This document shows positions 1 to 6,425 of a stretch of 16,761 nt of DNA, in pieces (position 1 is the stretch's first letter; every line of letters begins with the position of its first letter). The notes below the pieces were generated by a model. It was given only the letters and a program-made list of their open reading frames with translations, ran no database searches and had not been told where the DNA came from. The DNA is from Candidatus Methanomethylophilaceae archaeon (lineage in GTDB: Archaea > Thermoplasmatota > Thermoplasmata > Methanomassiliicoccales > Methanomethylophilaceae): assembly GCA_016296195.1 (NCBI GenBank), contig JAEDJU010000016.1:1-16761 (forward strand). The letters are read 5' to 3'. The translations under genes were made by a program, and so were the position numbers.

Positions 1-1137
1 GAACGGAGTGTCCTGGATGCCGAACTCCGATTCCATGTTGACGATGATGTCCCTGAGGTCGCTCTTGTATCCGCGTCTGAGGTATTCCTCCGCATCGTCC
101 CCTGCATCGAGGTATCCCCTGAGGAATCCGGCTTCTGGGAATGTCTCCGAGAGTTCCTCGAGCTTGTGTGCGGATCCCCTGTCCCCTTTTCTGGCTTTGA
201 CGAATATGGAGCGTATGGATTGTCTGAGTTTCTTCTTCTCCTCGTTCTTCAGGAGGTGTTCCTCCGCTTTCACGGAGTCCTTCTTCCTCTTCAGGAGTTT
301 CAGGCCGTCCTCCACCATCTCGGGATGGGAGTCAATCGCGGAAGCGAACACGTCTATGCATTCGTCATCCCCCTCGATCTCCTCCTGGCGTATCCTGCAG
401 TAGATTGCCAACGGATTCCCATCGGCAGCGGCGGAATCCACAAGCAATCTGTTGTAACTGTTATCGATGGTCCAGCAGAGGTAGTCGTATTCGATCATCG
501 CATCGTCGGAGCACATCTTGGAGATCCTTCCCCTGACGGTCTTGAACTCGCCGGGACCCATCTCACGGAGCATCTTGAGGGCGTTGTTCTCGCAGCCCTT
601 GCTCATCATGACGGCTCCATGGAGGTACAGGACCATGGCCAGGTCCGCCCTTCCGTTGACCTCGCAGTCCACTCCCTTGAAGAGGATCCTCTGGGGTGTG
701 GAGGGGATGGTGAGCTTCTGCTCCTGCATCGGGCGCTGTTCCTCGGAACGCTCCTCGCGAGGTCTGAACTCCCTCCTATCACCGTCTCTGGGCTTGAAAT
801 CCCTCTTTCCGCCGTTGCGTCCGGGTCCGCCACGTCTGTCGTTCCTCGGGCGGTCGCCGTTGCGAGGTCTGAAATCCCTGTTCCCGCGATCTCCGTCACG
901 GGGCCTGAACTCCCTCCTCTCACGATCTCCGCCTTCTCTGGGGCGGTACTCCCTCTTCTCCCCATCACCGTCTCTGGGCTTGAAATCCCTCTTCTTCCCG
1001 TCACGTGGTTTGAAGTCCTTCCTGCCGCCGGCACTGTAGCCGCCACGTCCCTTGTTGTACCCTCCCTTGCGGGGTCCCTTTTGCCCCCTGTTCGAGGGTC
1101 TGTCATCCTTCTTGTCGTAGCGGTCATCGTCGGCCAT
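1..1137 (-). CDS. Arg/Asp-rich tandem-repeat protein, C-terminus beyond window (partial)
   Basis: I do not recognise this family. The frame is open from ATG 1137 to the left edge, giving 379 codons with no stop seen. Residues 1-38 are rich in Gly, Lys and Arg (GGYNKGRGGY). Residues 39-128 hold seven copies of a short motif close to RDFKPRDGDR, with variants REYRPREGG and REFRPRDGD. From about residue 140 the composition becomes ordinary and looks folded and mostly helical; YLHGAVMMSKGCENNALKML around 165-185 resembles a TPR or Sel1-like helix pair. A lysine-rich helical stretch lies near 285-315. The N-terminus is probably disordered and could bind RNA, as similar tails on DEAD-box helicases do, but that is inference. 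A TATA-like box 29-41 bases upstream supports the start. Plus-strand frames over this region are shadows. Confidence 0.8.
   Translation of the reverse strand, partial: MADDDRYDKKDDRPSNRGQKGPRKGGYNKGRGGYSAGGRKDFKPRDGKKRDFKPRDGDGEKREYRPREGGDRERREFRPRDGDRGNRDFRPRNGDRPRNDRRGGPGRNGGKRDFKPRDGDRREFRPREERSEEQRPMQEQKLTIPSTPQRILFKGVDCEVNGRADLAMVLYLHGAVMMSKGCENNALKMLREMGPGEFKTVRGRISKMCSDDAMIEYDYLCWTIDNSYNRLLVDSAAADGNPLAIYCRIRQEEIEGDDECIDVFASAIDSHPEMVEDGLKLLKRKKDSVKAEEHLLKNEEKKKLRQSIRSIFVKARKGDRGSAHKLEELSETFPEAGFLRGYLDAGDDAEEYLRRGYKSDLRDIIVNMESEFGIQDTPF
754..1023 (-). repeat. Seven in-frame repeats of an RDFKPRDG-like motif
   Basis: Codons 39-128 of the minus-strand gene encode KDFKPRDG, RDFKPRDG, REYRPREG, REFRPRDG, RDFRPRNG, RDFKPRDG and REFRPREE, separated by short Gly/Arg/Asp spacers. 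At DNA level one 30-base segment is identical at 778-807 and 964-993, exactly 186 bases (62 codons) apart, so the array probably grew by duplication. The units vary and are translated, so this is not a CRISPR array. Confidence 0.85.
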
Positions 1138-1165
1138 TGAAATCGATTGGCGACAACGGAGGGGG

Positions 1166-1178
1166 ATTATTATACTAT
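1166..1178 (-). promoter_or_regulatory. TATA-like box for the tandem-repeat protein gene
   Basis: The minus strand reads atagtataataat here, an AT-rich island in GC-rich DNA. Its centre is about 35 bases upstream of ATG 1137, so transcription would begin near 1146 with a leader of about ten bases. Confidence 0.55.
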
Positions 1179-1391
1179 GCGTGCGCGCGAGTATCAGAAC
1201 ATATCAACAATCACTGGTCGTCTGGCCGGTATCCACCGTATGGGCGGGCGGAATGTCGATCCATAACTCACGATCTCCGGATGTGGGAGACGGTGATAGG
1301 TCACCATGGTCATCTGTGCAGAACGAATCGTGATGTGATGACGTGAAGAAATCGGTTAATTACCGCCTCAGAAGTTCGGGAATAATAATGG

Positions 1392-1465
1392 CGGGCCTGA
1401 AGGGATTCGAACCCTTGGCCGATGGATTAAGAGTCCATCGCTCTACCTAGCTGAGCTACAGGCCC
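1392..1465 (-). tRNA. tRNA-Lys (anticodon CTT)
   Basis: The minus strand folds into a full cloverleaf of 74 bases. The acceptor stem GGGCCTG pairs with CAGGCCC, the D-arm contains AGCTCAGCTAGGTAGAGC, and the anticodon stem ATGGA/TCCAT closes the loop CTCTTAA with anticodon CTT. The T-arm contains GGGTTCGAATCCC and the discriminator base is G. The next three bases (1391-1389) read CCA, so the 3' end is encoded in the genome. It reads AAG codons. It is almost identical to the tRNA-Lys(TTT) gene at 13368 outside the anticodon arm and the base-pairs beside it. Confidence 0.95.
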
Positions 1466-1490
1466 CGACAAAATCCCTTGATACTTTTCC

Positions 1491-1502
1491 ACTATATAAT
1501 AC
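1491..1502 (-). promoter_or_regulatory. TATA box for tRNA-Lys(CTT)
   Basis: The minus strand reads gtattatatagt, ending 26 bases upstream of the mature tRNA 5' end. This spacing fits an archaeal TBP/TFB promoter with a start a few bases before the tRNA. Confidence 0.6.
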
Positions 1503-1577
1503 TATCCTATCTGTTTTGTAGTCATTGCTGGATTATCATCATTTCATGAGTGAACGAGGTACTTTTCAGCGTGTTCC

Positions 1578-1612
1578 AGGTGTGTTTTCCACAACCTGAT
1601 GTAAACACACCT
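1578..1612. promoter_or_regulatory. Perfect 10-bp inverted repeat upstream of the CBS gene (possible operator)
   Basis: AGGTGTGTTT at 1578-1587 is the exact reverse complement of AAACACACCT at 1603-1612, with a 15-base spacer. A related half-site, ACACCTG, lies at 1621-1627 and matches CAGGTGT at 1577-1583 in inverted orientation. The cluster sits 45-85 bases upstream of the likely TATA box of the CBS gene, where an archaeal activator or repressor could bind. It could also form a hairpin. The binding protein is unknown. Confidence 0.4.
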
Positions 1613-1655
1613 TGATTCGAACACCTGTTCCAACATCATAACAGGCCATAGGAAT

Positions 1656-1664
1656 CAATATATC
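1656..1664 (+). promoter_or_regulatory. TATA-like box for the CBS-MBL pair
   Basis: The sequence caatatatc is centred about 28 bases before ATG 1688, so the transcript would be leaderless or have only a few leader bases. Confidence 0.55.
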
Positions 1665-1687
1665 GGGTCTCCCGGATACGGAGTCTG

Positions 1688-2173
1688 ATGTCGAAATTGA
1701 AGGTAAGGGACCTGATGACCACTCAGCTGGTCACGCTACAGCCTACGGACACTGTCAAGAAGGCCGCGATTAAGTTCGCCGTGGACAACATTTCCGGCGC
1801 ACCCGTGGTGGACAACAGGAACCACCTGCTGGGAATACTCAGCGAGAACGACATTCTCAACACCATTCTGAAGTATCAGATTGCTCTGGATGATGAGAAT
1901 CACGATTCCGTAATCCTCACCTACTCCATGGATTCCCCCACGGAGACGGATGACATCCTCAAGAAGGTCTCAGAGGAGATCTCCAACCTCGAGGTGTCCG
2001 CCATCATGACGCGCACAGTCCTCACGACCACCCCCGACACCACCATCATGGAGGTTCTGAGGGCCATGATCGAGATGAAGGTCAACCGTGTCCCCGTCGT
2101 CGAGAAGGGCGTCGTCATCGGTATCATTTCCAGGGGAGACATCATCTTCGCACTCTACAAGAGAAAGGTCTGA
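1688..2173 (+). CDS. Tandem CBS-domain protein
   Basis: This 161-residue protein consists of two CBS domains and nothing else. The first runs from about residue 7 to 60 (VRDLMTTQLVTLQPTDTV, then GAPVVDNRNHLLGILSENDI) and the second from about 104 to 158 (VSAIMTRTVLTTTPDTTI, then NRVPVVEKGVVIGIISRGDI). Paired CBS domains form a Bateman module that typically binds adenine nucleotides or SAM and acts as an energy or ligand sensor. No effector domain is attached, so its partner is unknown. The hydrolase gene starts two bases after its TGA stop, so the two are almost surely co-transcribed. The start is supported by the TATA-like box about 28 bases upstream. The module assignment is firm; the physiological role is not known. 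Confidence 0.92.
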   Translation: MSKLKVRDLMTTQLVTLQPTDTVKKAAIKFAVDNISGAPVVDNRNHLLGILSENDILNTILKYQIALDDENHDSVILTYSMDSPTETDDILKKVSEEISNLEVSAIMTRTVLTTTPDTTIMEVLRAMIEMKVNRVPVVEKGVVIGIISRGDIIFALYKRKV

Positions 2174-2175
2174 GC

Positions 2176-2931
2176 ATGTTGGAGGTGCATCTCCTCGCCA
2201 GCGGAAGCGACGGGAACTGCACCGTCATAGAATCCGATGGCGAGGCCATCATGATCGATGCGGGGATCAGCTGTCGTCGCATAATGTCTCTGATGGAGGT
2301 GGCCGGTATCGACAAGGAGTCGGTCAAGGCCATCCTCATCACCCATGAGCACGCGGACCACATCTCGGGGGCTGGAGCCACCGCCAGGAAGCTCGATGTC
2401 CCGATAATGACCAACATCTCCACATTCGAGGCCTCCAATCTGGGGAATGTGAAGTACGTCCCTGTGGATCCGACCTCCAGTTTCGAGGTCGCTGGAATGA
2501 AGGTCACTCCTCTCCCCACATCCCATGATGCGGTGGACCCGTGCTGTTACTTCACCGAGACGGACAACGGCAGGGTCCTGTTGGCCACGGACACCGGGAA
2601 ACTGAACTTCCAGATCGAGCATGCGCTGTCCCTTGCGGACATAGCGATACTCGAATCGAACTACGATCCGGACATGCTCACCAACGGTCCGTATCCCGCC
2701 ATGTTGAAGAAGAGGATACGTGGGGAGATGGGCCATCTCTCCAACTTCGACTGCGCCAATGCGGTCAAACGCAATCTCAGGGAGGGCACACAGCTTTTTC
2801 TCGCCCACCTGAGCAAGACGAACAACATGCCCGACATCGCGAGGCAGACCGTCTCCGACGTCACGGGTATAGACCGTCGCAAGGTGGACTGCATGGAGTT
2901 CCAGTGCGATGTGAGGACACTCAGGGCGTAG
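2176..2931 (+). CDS. Metallo-beta-lactamase-fold hydrolase, YycJ/WalJ type
   Basis: This is a 251-residue cytoplasmic metallo-beta-lactamase-fold protein. The metal-binding motif THEHADH is at residues 56-62. Further ligands fit His117 (TSHDAV), Asp139 (ATDTG), His187 (GHLSN) and His211 (AHLSKTNN). The N-terminus VHLLASGSDGNCTVIES and the ESNYDPDML motif are typical of YycJ-like hydrolases, which are thought to act on nucleic acid or phosphodiester substrates; the substrate here cannot be told from sequence. It follows the CBS gene by two bases. It is the only complete gene in the window ending in TAG, and an in-frame TGA follows one codon later. Its 3' end overlaps the convergent GINS gene by 11 bases. 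Confidence 0.9.
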   Translation: MLEVHLLASGSDGNCTVIESDGEAIMIDAGISCRRIMSLMEVAGIDKESVKAILITHEHADHISGAGATARKLDVPIMTNISTFEASNLGNVKYVPVDPTSSFEVAGMKVTPLPTSHDAVDPCCYFTETDNGRVLLATDTGKLNFQIEHALSLADIAILESNYDPDMLTNGPYPAMLKKRIRGEMGHLSNFDCANAVKRNLREGTQLFLAHLSKTNNMPDIARQTVSDVTGIDRRKVDCMEFQCDVRTLRA

Positions 2932-3877
2932 GCCTGACGTATTCCGCCTTGCCGCTGTTGACCAACGCCTCCGCCATCACCTTGGGGATCGTGACTATGT
3001 CCTCCTTGGAGAGTTCATAATCCCTGTCGGGTCCCACGAACGGTGGCAGGTCCTCCAGGATACGTAGGATCACGGATGTGAGGTCGTCATCCCTCGCCTC
3101 GGGAACGGTCTCAGTCGGGGTCACCTGCTCAACCACGGGTTCGGGTTCCTCGAACGTTTCCGGTTCCATCGGAGGTTCGTCGGGGATGTCATCGAAGGAT
3201 TCCTCGGGAGGGAACTCATCGAACATGTCCTGTTCCATCTCAGGCGGGATATCCTCCTCGATGACGGGTTCGGACACATGTTCCGGCACGCTCTCGACGA
3301 CGACCGGTTCGGGTTCGGGGATGCGACGCTCCTCCGGCATAGGTTCCGGTTCCCTTCTCGGTTCGGGAACCTCGTCGATATGGGTCGCGACTGTGTTCCT
3401 CCTACCCCTCAGGCGGTCTATCTCCGAGAGATGCCTCCTCGATTCATCCTGGATGGAGGTGTAGTAGCTCCTCTCCTCGGTGGTGAGCGCATCCAGCTGG
3501 TTCTCCGCACCGAGGGCCCCGCGTATCGCCATCTGGCAGATCTTCTGGGTCCTGATGTGCATGATGTCCTTCACCAGTCTCTCGGCCTTCTTCCTGCGCT
3601 GGTTCGCACCCTCGCACATGACCGATTCGGGATCTATCGACATCTGCTTGTCGAAATCGATGCGCAATCTGGTGAGGAGTTCCGCCATGGCCCGGAAAAG
3701 GTCGCCTCTGACCTGTGTGATGGAACTGCTCTTCATCTCAACCCTGTAGAGTTCAGACAGCTCATCGAATGTCATCGGTTCGGACGCCGGGCTCATCGGA
3801 GCGCAATCCTCGGGGCTGTAGATAACGGTTCCGAGATTGGAGGATATCGTCGTGTCCGTGCGTTCATCCTTTATCAT
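2921..3877 (-). CDS. Archaeal GINS complex subunit Gins51 (Psf1/Sld5-like)
   Basis: GINS binds MCM helicase and the Cdc45/RecJ homologue at the replication fork. The frame encodes 318 residues. The helical A domain covers about 35-155 (MTFDELSELYRVE, then RRKKAERLVKDIMHIRTQKI and LTTEERSYYTSI). The small B domain is at 266-318 (ILEDLPPFVGPDRDYELSKEDIV). The A-then-B order is that of Gins51 rather than Gins23. The two are joined by a long Pro/Glu-rich acidic linker at about 169-265. The start is uncertain. The full frame begins at 3877, but homology begins at Met35 (3775), and a weak TATA-like element at 3819-3826 would suit Met28 (3796). Residues 1-34 may be untranslated. The gene converges on the hydrolase gene and diverges from the DUF167 gene. 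Confidence 0.87.
   Translation of the reverse strand: MIKDERTDTTISSNLGTVIYSPEDCAPMSPASEPMTFDELSELYRVEMKSSSITQVRGDLFRAMAELLTRLRIDFDKQMSIDPESVMCEGANQRRKKAERLVKDIMHIRTQKICQMAIRGALGAENQLDALTTEERSYYTSIQDESRRHLSEIDRLRGRRNTVATHIDEVPEPRREPEPMPEERRIPEPEPVVVESVPEHVSEPVIEEDIPPEMEQDMFDEFPPEESFDDIPDEPPMEPETFEEPEPVVEQVTPTETVPEARDDDLTSVILRILEDLPPFVGPDRDYELSKEDIVTIPKVMAEALVNSGKAEYVRPTP
3869..3877 (+). promoter_or_regulatory. TATA-like box for the DUF167-pantoate kinase operon
   Basis: CTTTATCAT is centred about 25 bases before ATG 3898 and would give a leaderless transcript. The same nine bases read on the minus strand are the first three codons of the longest GINS frame, which is one reason to doubt that GINS starts at 3877. 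Confidence 0.45.
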
Positions 3878-3897
3878 CCCGGGTCGTTCGGGGGTCG

Positions 3898-4194
3898 ATG
3901 AAGATCTCAGATGTTTCCAGGATCAAGGGTGACAGCCTCGAGGTGGATGTCCTGGTGTCACCCCGCTCCAACAGGTCCGGACCGGAAGGGTATGACGAAT
4001 GGAGGAAGCGCCTCATCCTCAGGGTCAAGGCACCTCCGCTGGACGGCCGTGCCAACAAGGAGGTCGAGGAGACGTTCCGTCAGATCACCGGATTCAAATG
4101 CGAGGTCACCTCGGGACAGTTGAACCGTCAGAAGACCGTGACAGTCTACGGTGACCCGTCCAAGGCGATGGAATCCATAGAGGGGTCGATGTGA
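3898..4194 (+). CDS. DUF167 (YggU-like) family protein
   Basis: This 98-residue protein matches the DUF167/YggU family along its whole length. It contains LEVDVLVSPRSNRSGPEG, then LILRVKAPPLDGRANKEVEE around residues 39-58 (the most conserved block of the family), then VTSGQLNRQKTVTVYGD. Family members are small single-domain proteins of about 75-105 residues with no established biochemical role. It is the first gene of a five-gene plus-strand cluster. Its ATGTGA end overlaps the GTG start of the TOPRIM gene by four bases, which suggests translational coupling. A TATA-like box 25 bases upstream supports this start. Confidence 0.9.
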   Translation: MKISDVSRIKGDSLEVDVLVSPRSNRSGPEGYDEWRKRLILRVKAPPLDGRANKEVEETFRQITGFKCEVTSGQLNRQKTVTVYGDPSKAMESIEGSM

Positions 4195-4631
4195 GGGGAA
4201 CCCCCGATGATGCGGAGAGGCTATCCGCCCTGGAGGATGCCGTGGACCGCATCAACCTGCTCCGCGGGACCCACATCGTGCTCGTAGAGGGACTGAAGGA
4301 CATAGCCGCGCTGGAATCAATAGGTGTCATCGCGGACTTCTTCTGCGTACAGAGCGGAGGCGGGCCCGTGAAGGCAGCGGAACATGTCTGGAGGTCCGGG
4401 AAGGAGGCCGTCATAATGACCGACTGGGACCGCAGGGGAGGCAACCTCGCCGGCACGCTCAGGGAGAACCTGTCATCCTTGGGTGTCGGATACGATGACC
4501 GTATCCGTGCGGACATGGCATTCGCATGCAGACCCTATTCCAAGGACGTGGAATCACTTGATTCCGTGATGTCCCTCCTCCGTTCACGTACGGAGGATTC
4601 CCTAAACCATAACATCAGGGACGGTGATTGA
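4191..4631 (+). CDS. Small TOPRIM-domain protein (UPF0292 / COG1658-like)
   Basis: This 146-residue protein is essentially a lone TOPRIM domain. The first metal-binding motif is HIVLVEGLKDIAAL with Glu33, and the second is IMTDWDRRGGNLAGTL with Asp78 and Asp80. This matches the small archaeal primase-like or RNase M5-like TOPRIM proteins, presumed to cut or bind nucleic acid with Mg2+; no substrate is established. The start is GTG 4191, overlapping the DUF167 stop by four bases. Its own stop (4629-4631) lies immediately before the thymidylate kinase start region. Lone TOPRIM domains can belong to OLD-type defence systems, but no ATPase partner is present and the operon is housekeeping. Confidence 0.87.
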   Translation: MRGTPDDAERLSALEDAVDRINLLRGTHIVLVEGLKDIAALESIGVIADFFCVQSGGGPVKAAEHVWRSGKEAVIMTDWDRRGGNLAGTLRENLSSLGVGYDDRIRADMAFACRPYSKDVESLDSVMSLLRSRTEDSLNHNIRDGD

Positions 4632-4638
4632 CGTGTCG

Positions 4639-5235
4639 ATGGAAGGCGCATTCATCGTTTTCGAGGGTGTCGACGGATCCGGCAAGTCCACCGTCTGCAG
4701 GAAGGTGGCATCCGCATTGGGGTCCGAAGGCAGGAAGGTCATCTCGACCGCGGAACCCACCCATGAGGGTATAGGGGCGTTCATACGCTCCGGTTCGGCA
4801 GGAGGCATATCCCAGGCCACGGAGGCTCTGCTCTTCGTGGCGGACCGCAACGATCACACCGAGAGGATTATGGATTGGGTTTCGGAGGGGGCGATCGTCC
4901 TGTGCGACCGCTACTTCGCATCCACCGTGGCATACCAATCTGCGAAACTCGACGGTGACGGAACCGACAGGGATTGGCTGCTGTCCATCAACTCACGTTT
5001 CACATCCAGGCCGGATGCAACCATCCTCCTGGACATCGATCCCTCCGACAGCCTCCGCCGTGTTGGCGTCAGAGGGGAGGAGGTCAGCAAATTCGAGAAG
5101 CTGGACTTCCTGGAGCAGGTACGCTTCAACTACCTCCGTCTCGCGGAGGAGTACGGATTCACCGTGGTGGATGCCTCGGCGGATCCCGACACGGTATTCG
5201 ACAAAGTCATGTCTGTGATAAGGAAGGTAATATGA
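4639..5235 (+). CDS. tmk: Thymidylate kinase
   Basis: It phosphorylates dTMP to dTDP with ATP, a required step of dTTP synthesis. From ATG 4639 the protein has 198 residues, close to the family norm. The P-loop GVDGSGKST is at residues 10-18, DRYFASTVAYQ with the DRY motif at 90-92, and a lid-like RRVGVRGEEVSKFEK at 140-154. In-frame GTG codons at 4624 and 4633 are alternative starts. GGTGA at 4623-4627 is a Shine-Dalgarno match five bases before GTG 4633 and 11 before ATG 4639. ATG is preferred because family members begin just before the FIVFEGVDGSGKS strand, but 4633 is plausible. The stop overlaps the CoaBC start as ATGA. Confidence 0.93.
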   Translation: MEGAFIVFEGVDGSGKSTVCRKVASALGSEGRKVISTAEPTHEGIGAFIRSGSAGGISQATEALLFVADRNDHTERIMDWVSEGAIVLCDRYFASTVAYQSAKLDGDGTDRDWLLSINSRFTSRPDATILLDIDPSDSLRRVGVRGEEVSKFEKLDFLEQVRFNYLRLAEEYGFTVVDASADPDTVFDKVMSVIRKVI

Positions 5236-6425
5236 TGCATCCGTCCCAGGAGATATTCTGTGAGAAGAGCACCCGTCTCAGGGGGAAGACCATCGTGATG
5301 GGCATCACTGGCAGCATCGCCGCCACGGAGTGCTTCGGCACCATCAGGGAGCTGATCAGGCACGGTGCGGACGTGTATCCCGTCCTGACGGAGGCTGCGG
5401 CCAAGCTGGTGACCTCCGATTCACTCGAGTTCGCCAGCGGACACAGGCCAGTCACCGAGCTCACCGGCAGGACCGAGCACATAGACATGGTGGGTTCATC
5501 GCTTTCGTGCGACTTGTTCCTGATCTACCCGGCCACGGCGAACACCGTCTCAAAGATCGCATGCGGTATCGACGACACCACTGTCACATCCATGGCAACC
5601 GTGGCATTGGGTGCCGGGATACCTGTGGCCATCGCCCCTGCGATGCACGAGTCCATGTACAGGAACCCCGCCGTGAAGGAGAACATGGACCGCCTCAGGT
5701 CATGGGGCGTCCACTTCATCGGTCCCCGCACGGACGGTGTCAGGGCAAAGGTGGCATCCAGGGACGAGGTCGTCGCATGGACCTTCAGGATGCTGTCCAA
5801 CAACTACCTCGCCGGGAAGCGTCTCCTGGTAATAGGCGGACGCAGCGAGGAGCCGATAGATTCCATGAGGATCATCACCAACCGTTCCACCGGTATGATG
5901 GCCGTCGCCCTTGCGGAACGCGCCTTCGAGAGGGGGGCCGACGTCGAACTGTGGATGGGCGGATGCAGCGTGGAGCTACCGGACTACATCCCGACCCGCC
6001 GTTTCGCCACGGTCTCCGACCTGGTCTCCATGGTGGACGGTGTCGATCACGATATCGTCCTGGTACCAGCCGCTCTCGCGGATTTCACCCCCCATGAGTT
6101 CACGGAGGGCAAGATCTCGAGCGATGACGGATTCGAACTGGACCTGGATCCCGTTCCCAAGGTCCTGCCGCTTATCCGTTCCAGATGCGATGTCGTGATA
6201 GGTTTCAAGGCGGAATCGGGTCTGACCCGTCAGCAGCTGGTCGACAGGGCGAGGTCCCGCATAGGAAAGTATGACCTCGCGGCCGTCGTCGCCAACGACA
6301 TAGATGTCGTGGGTATGAGGTCGTCATCCGCCATCCTGGTGACATCCGATTCGGACAAGGACATAACGGGCACGAAGGCGGAGGTCTCCGATGCCATCCT
6401 GGATTTCTGTGTGAAGAGGACATGA
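5232..6425 (+). CDS. coaBC: Bifunctional phosphopantothenoylcysteine decarboxylase / phosphopantothenate-cysteine ligase
   Basis: This enzyme joins cysteine to 4'-phosphopantothenate and decarboxylates the product, two successive steps of CoA synthesis. From ATG 5232 it has 397 residues. The N-terminal FMN-binding CoaC half (about 18-190) shows GITGSIAATE, a His-containing TEHIDM near residue 83, YPATANTVSKIA at 99-110 and PAMHESMYRNPAV at 136-148. The C-terminal CoaB half (about 195-397) shows GGRSEEPIDSMRIITNRSTG, AALADFTPHE, GFKAES and VVANDI. I see no equivalent of the ACGDxGxGRM segment with the mobile-loop Cys of the E. coli enzyme; GPRTDGVRAKVAS stands in its place. ATG 5232 overlaps the tmk stop; a second ATG follows at 5235. 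Longer upstream frames run inside tmk and are rejected. The stop overlaps the pantoate kinase start as ATGA. Confidence 0.94.
   Translation: MMHPSQEIFCEKSTRLRGKTIVMGITGSIAATECFGTIRELIRHGADVYPVLTEAAAKLVTSDSLEFASGHRPVTELTGRTEHIDMVGSSLSCDLFLIYPATANTVSKIACGIDDTTVTSMATVALGAGIPVAIAPAMHESMYRNPAVKENMDRLRSWGVHFIGPRTDGVRAKVASRDEVVAWTFRMLSNNYLAGKRLLVIGGRSEEPIDSMRIITNRSTGMMAVALAERAFERGADVELWMGGCSVELPDYIPTRRFATVSDLVSMVDGVDHDIVLVPAALADFTPHEFTEGKISSDDGFELDLDPVPKVLPLIRSRCDVVIGFKAESGLTRQQLVDRARSRIGKYDLAAVVANDIDVVGMRSSSAILVTSDSDKDITGTKAEVSDAILDFCVKRT

Noticed and set aside
754..1023. CRISPR-like repeat array
   Set aside because: Units are short, variable, in frame and translated; there are no spacers of constant length and no cas genes.
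166..1140. 324-codon plus-strand frame at the left end
   Set aside because: It is the complement of the tandem-repeat protein gene, which has a matching promoter and a more protein-like C-terminal part on the minus strand.
1137..1346. 69-codon plus-strand frame in the spacer before tRNA-Lys
   Set aside because: No ribosome site, promoter or recognisable sequence; its composition is unlike the coding genes here.
1353..1365. Palindrome-like CGGTTAATTACCG near tRNA-Lys(CTT)
   Set aside because: Only four base pairs around a five-base loop, with no nearby gene start that it could clearly control.
4191..4631. TOPRIM gene as part of an OLD-type defence system
   Set aside because: The protein is a lone small domain with no ATPase or helicase partner and sits in a housekeeping operon.
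4974..5231. N-terminal extension of CoaBC from an upstream ATG at 4974
   Set aside because: It lies wholly inside tmk in another frame, and CoaBC homology begins after ATG 5232.
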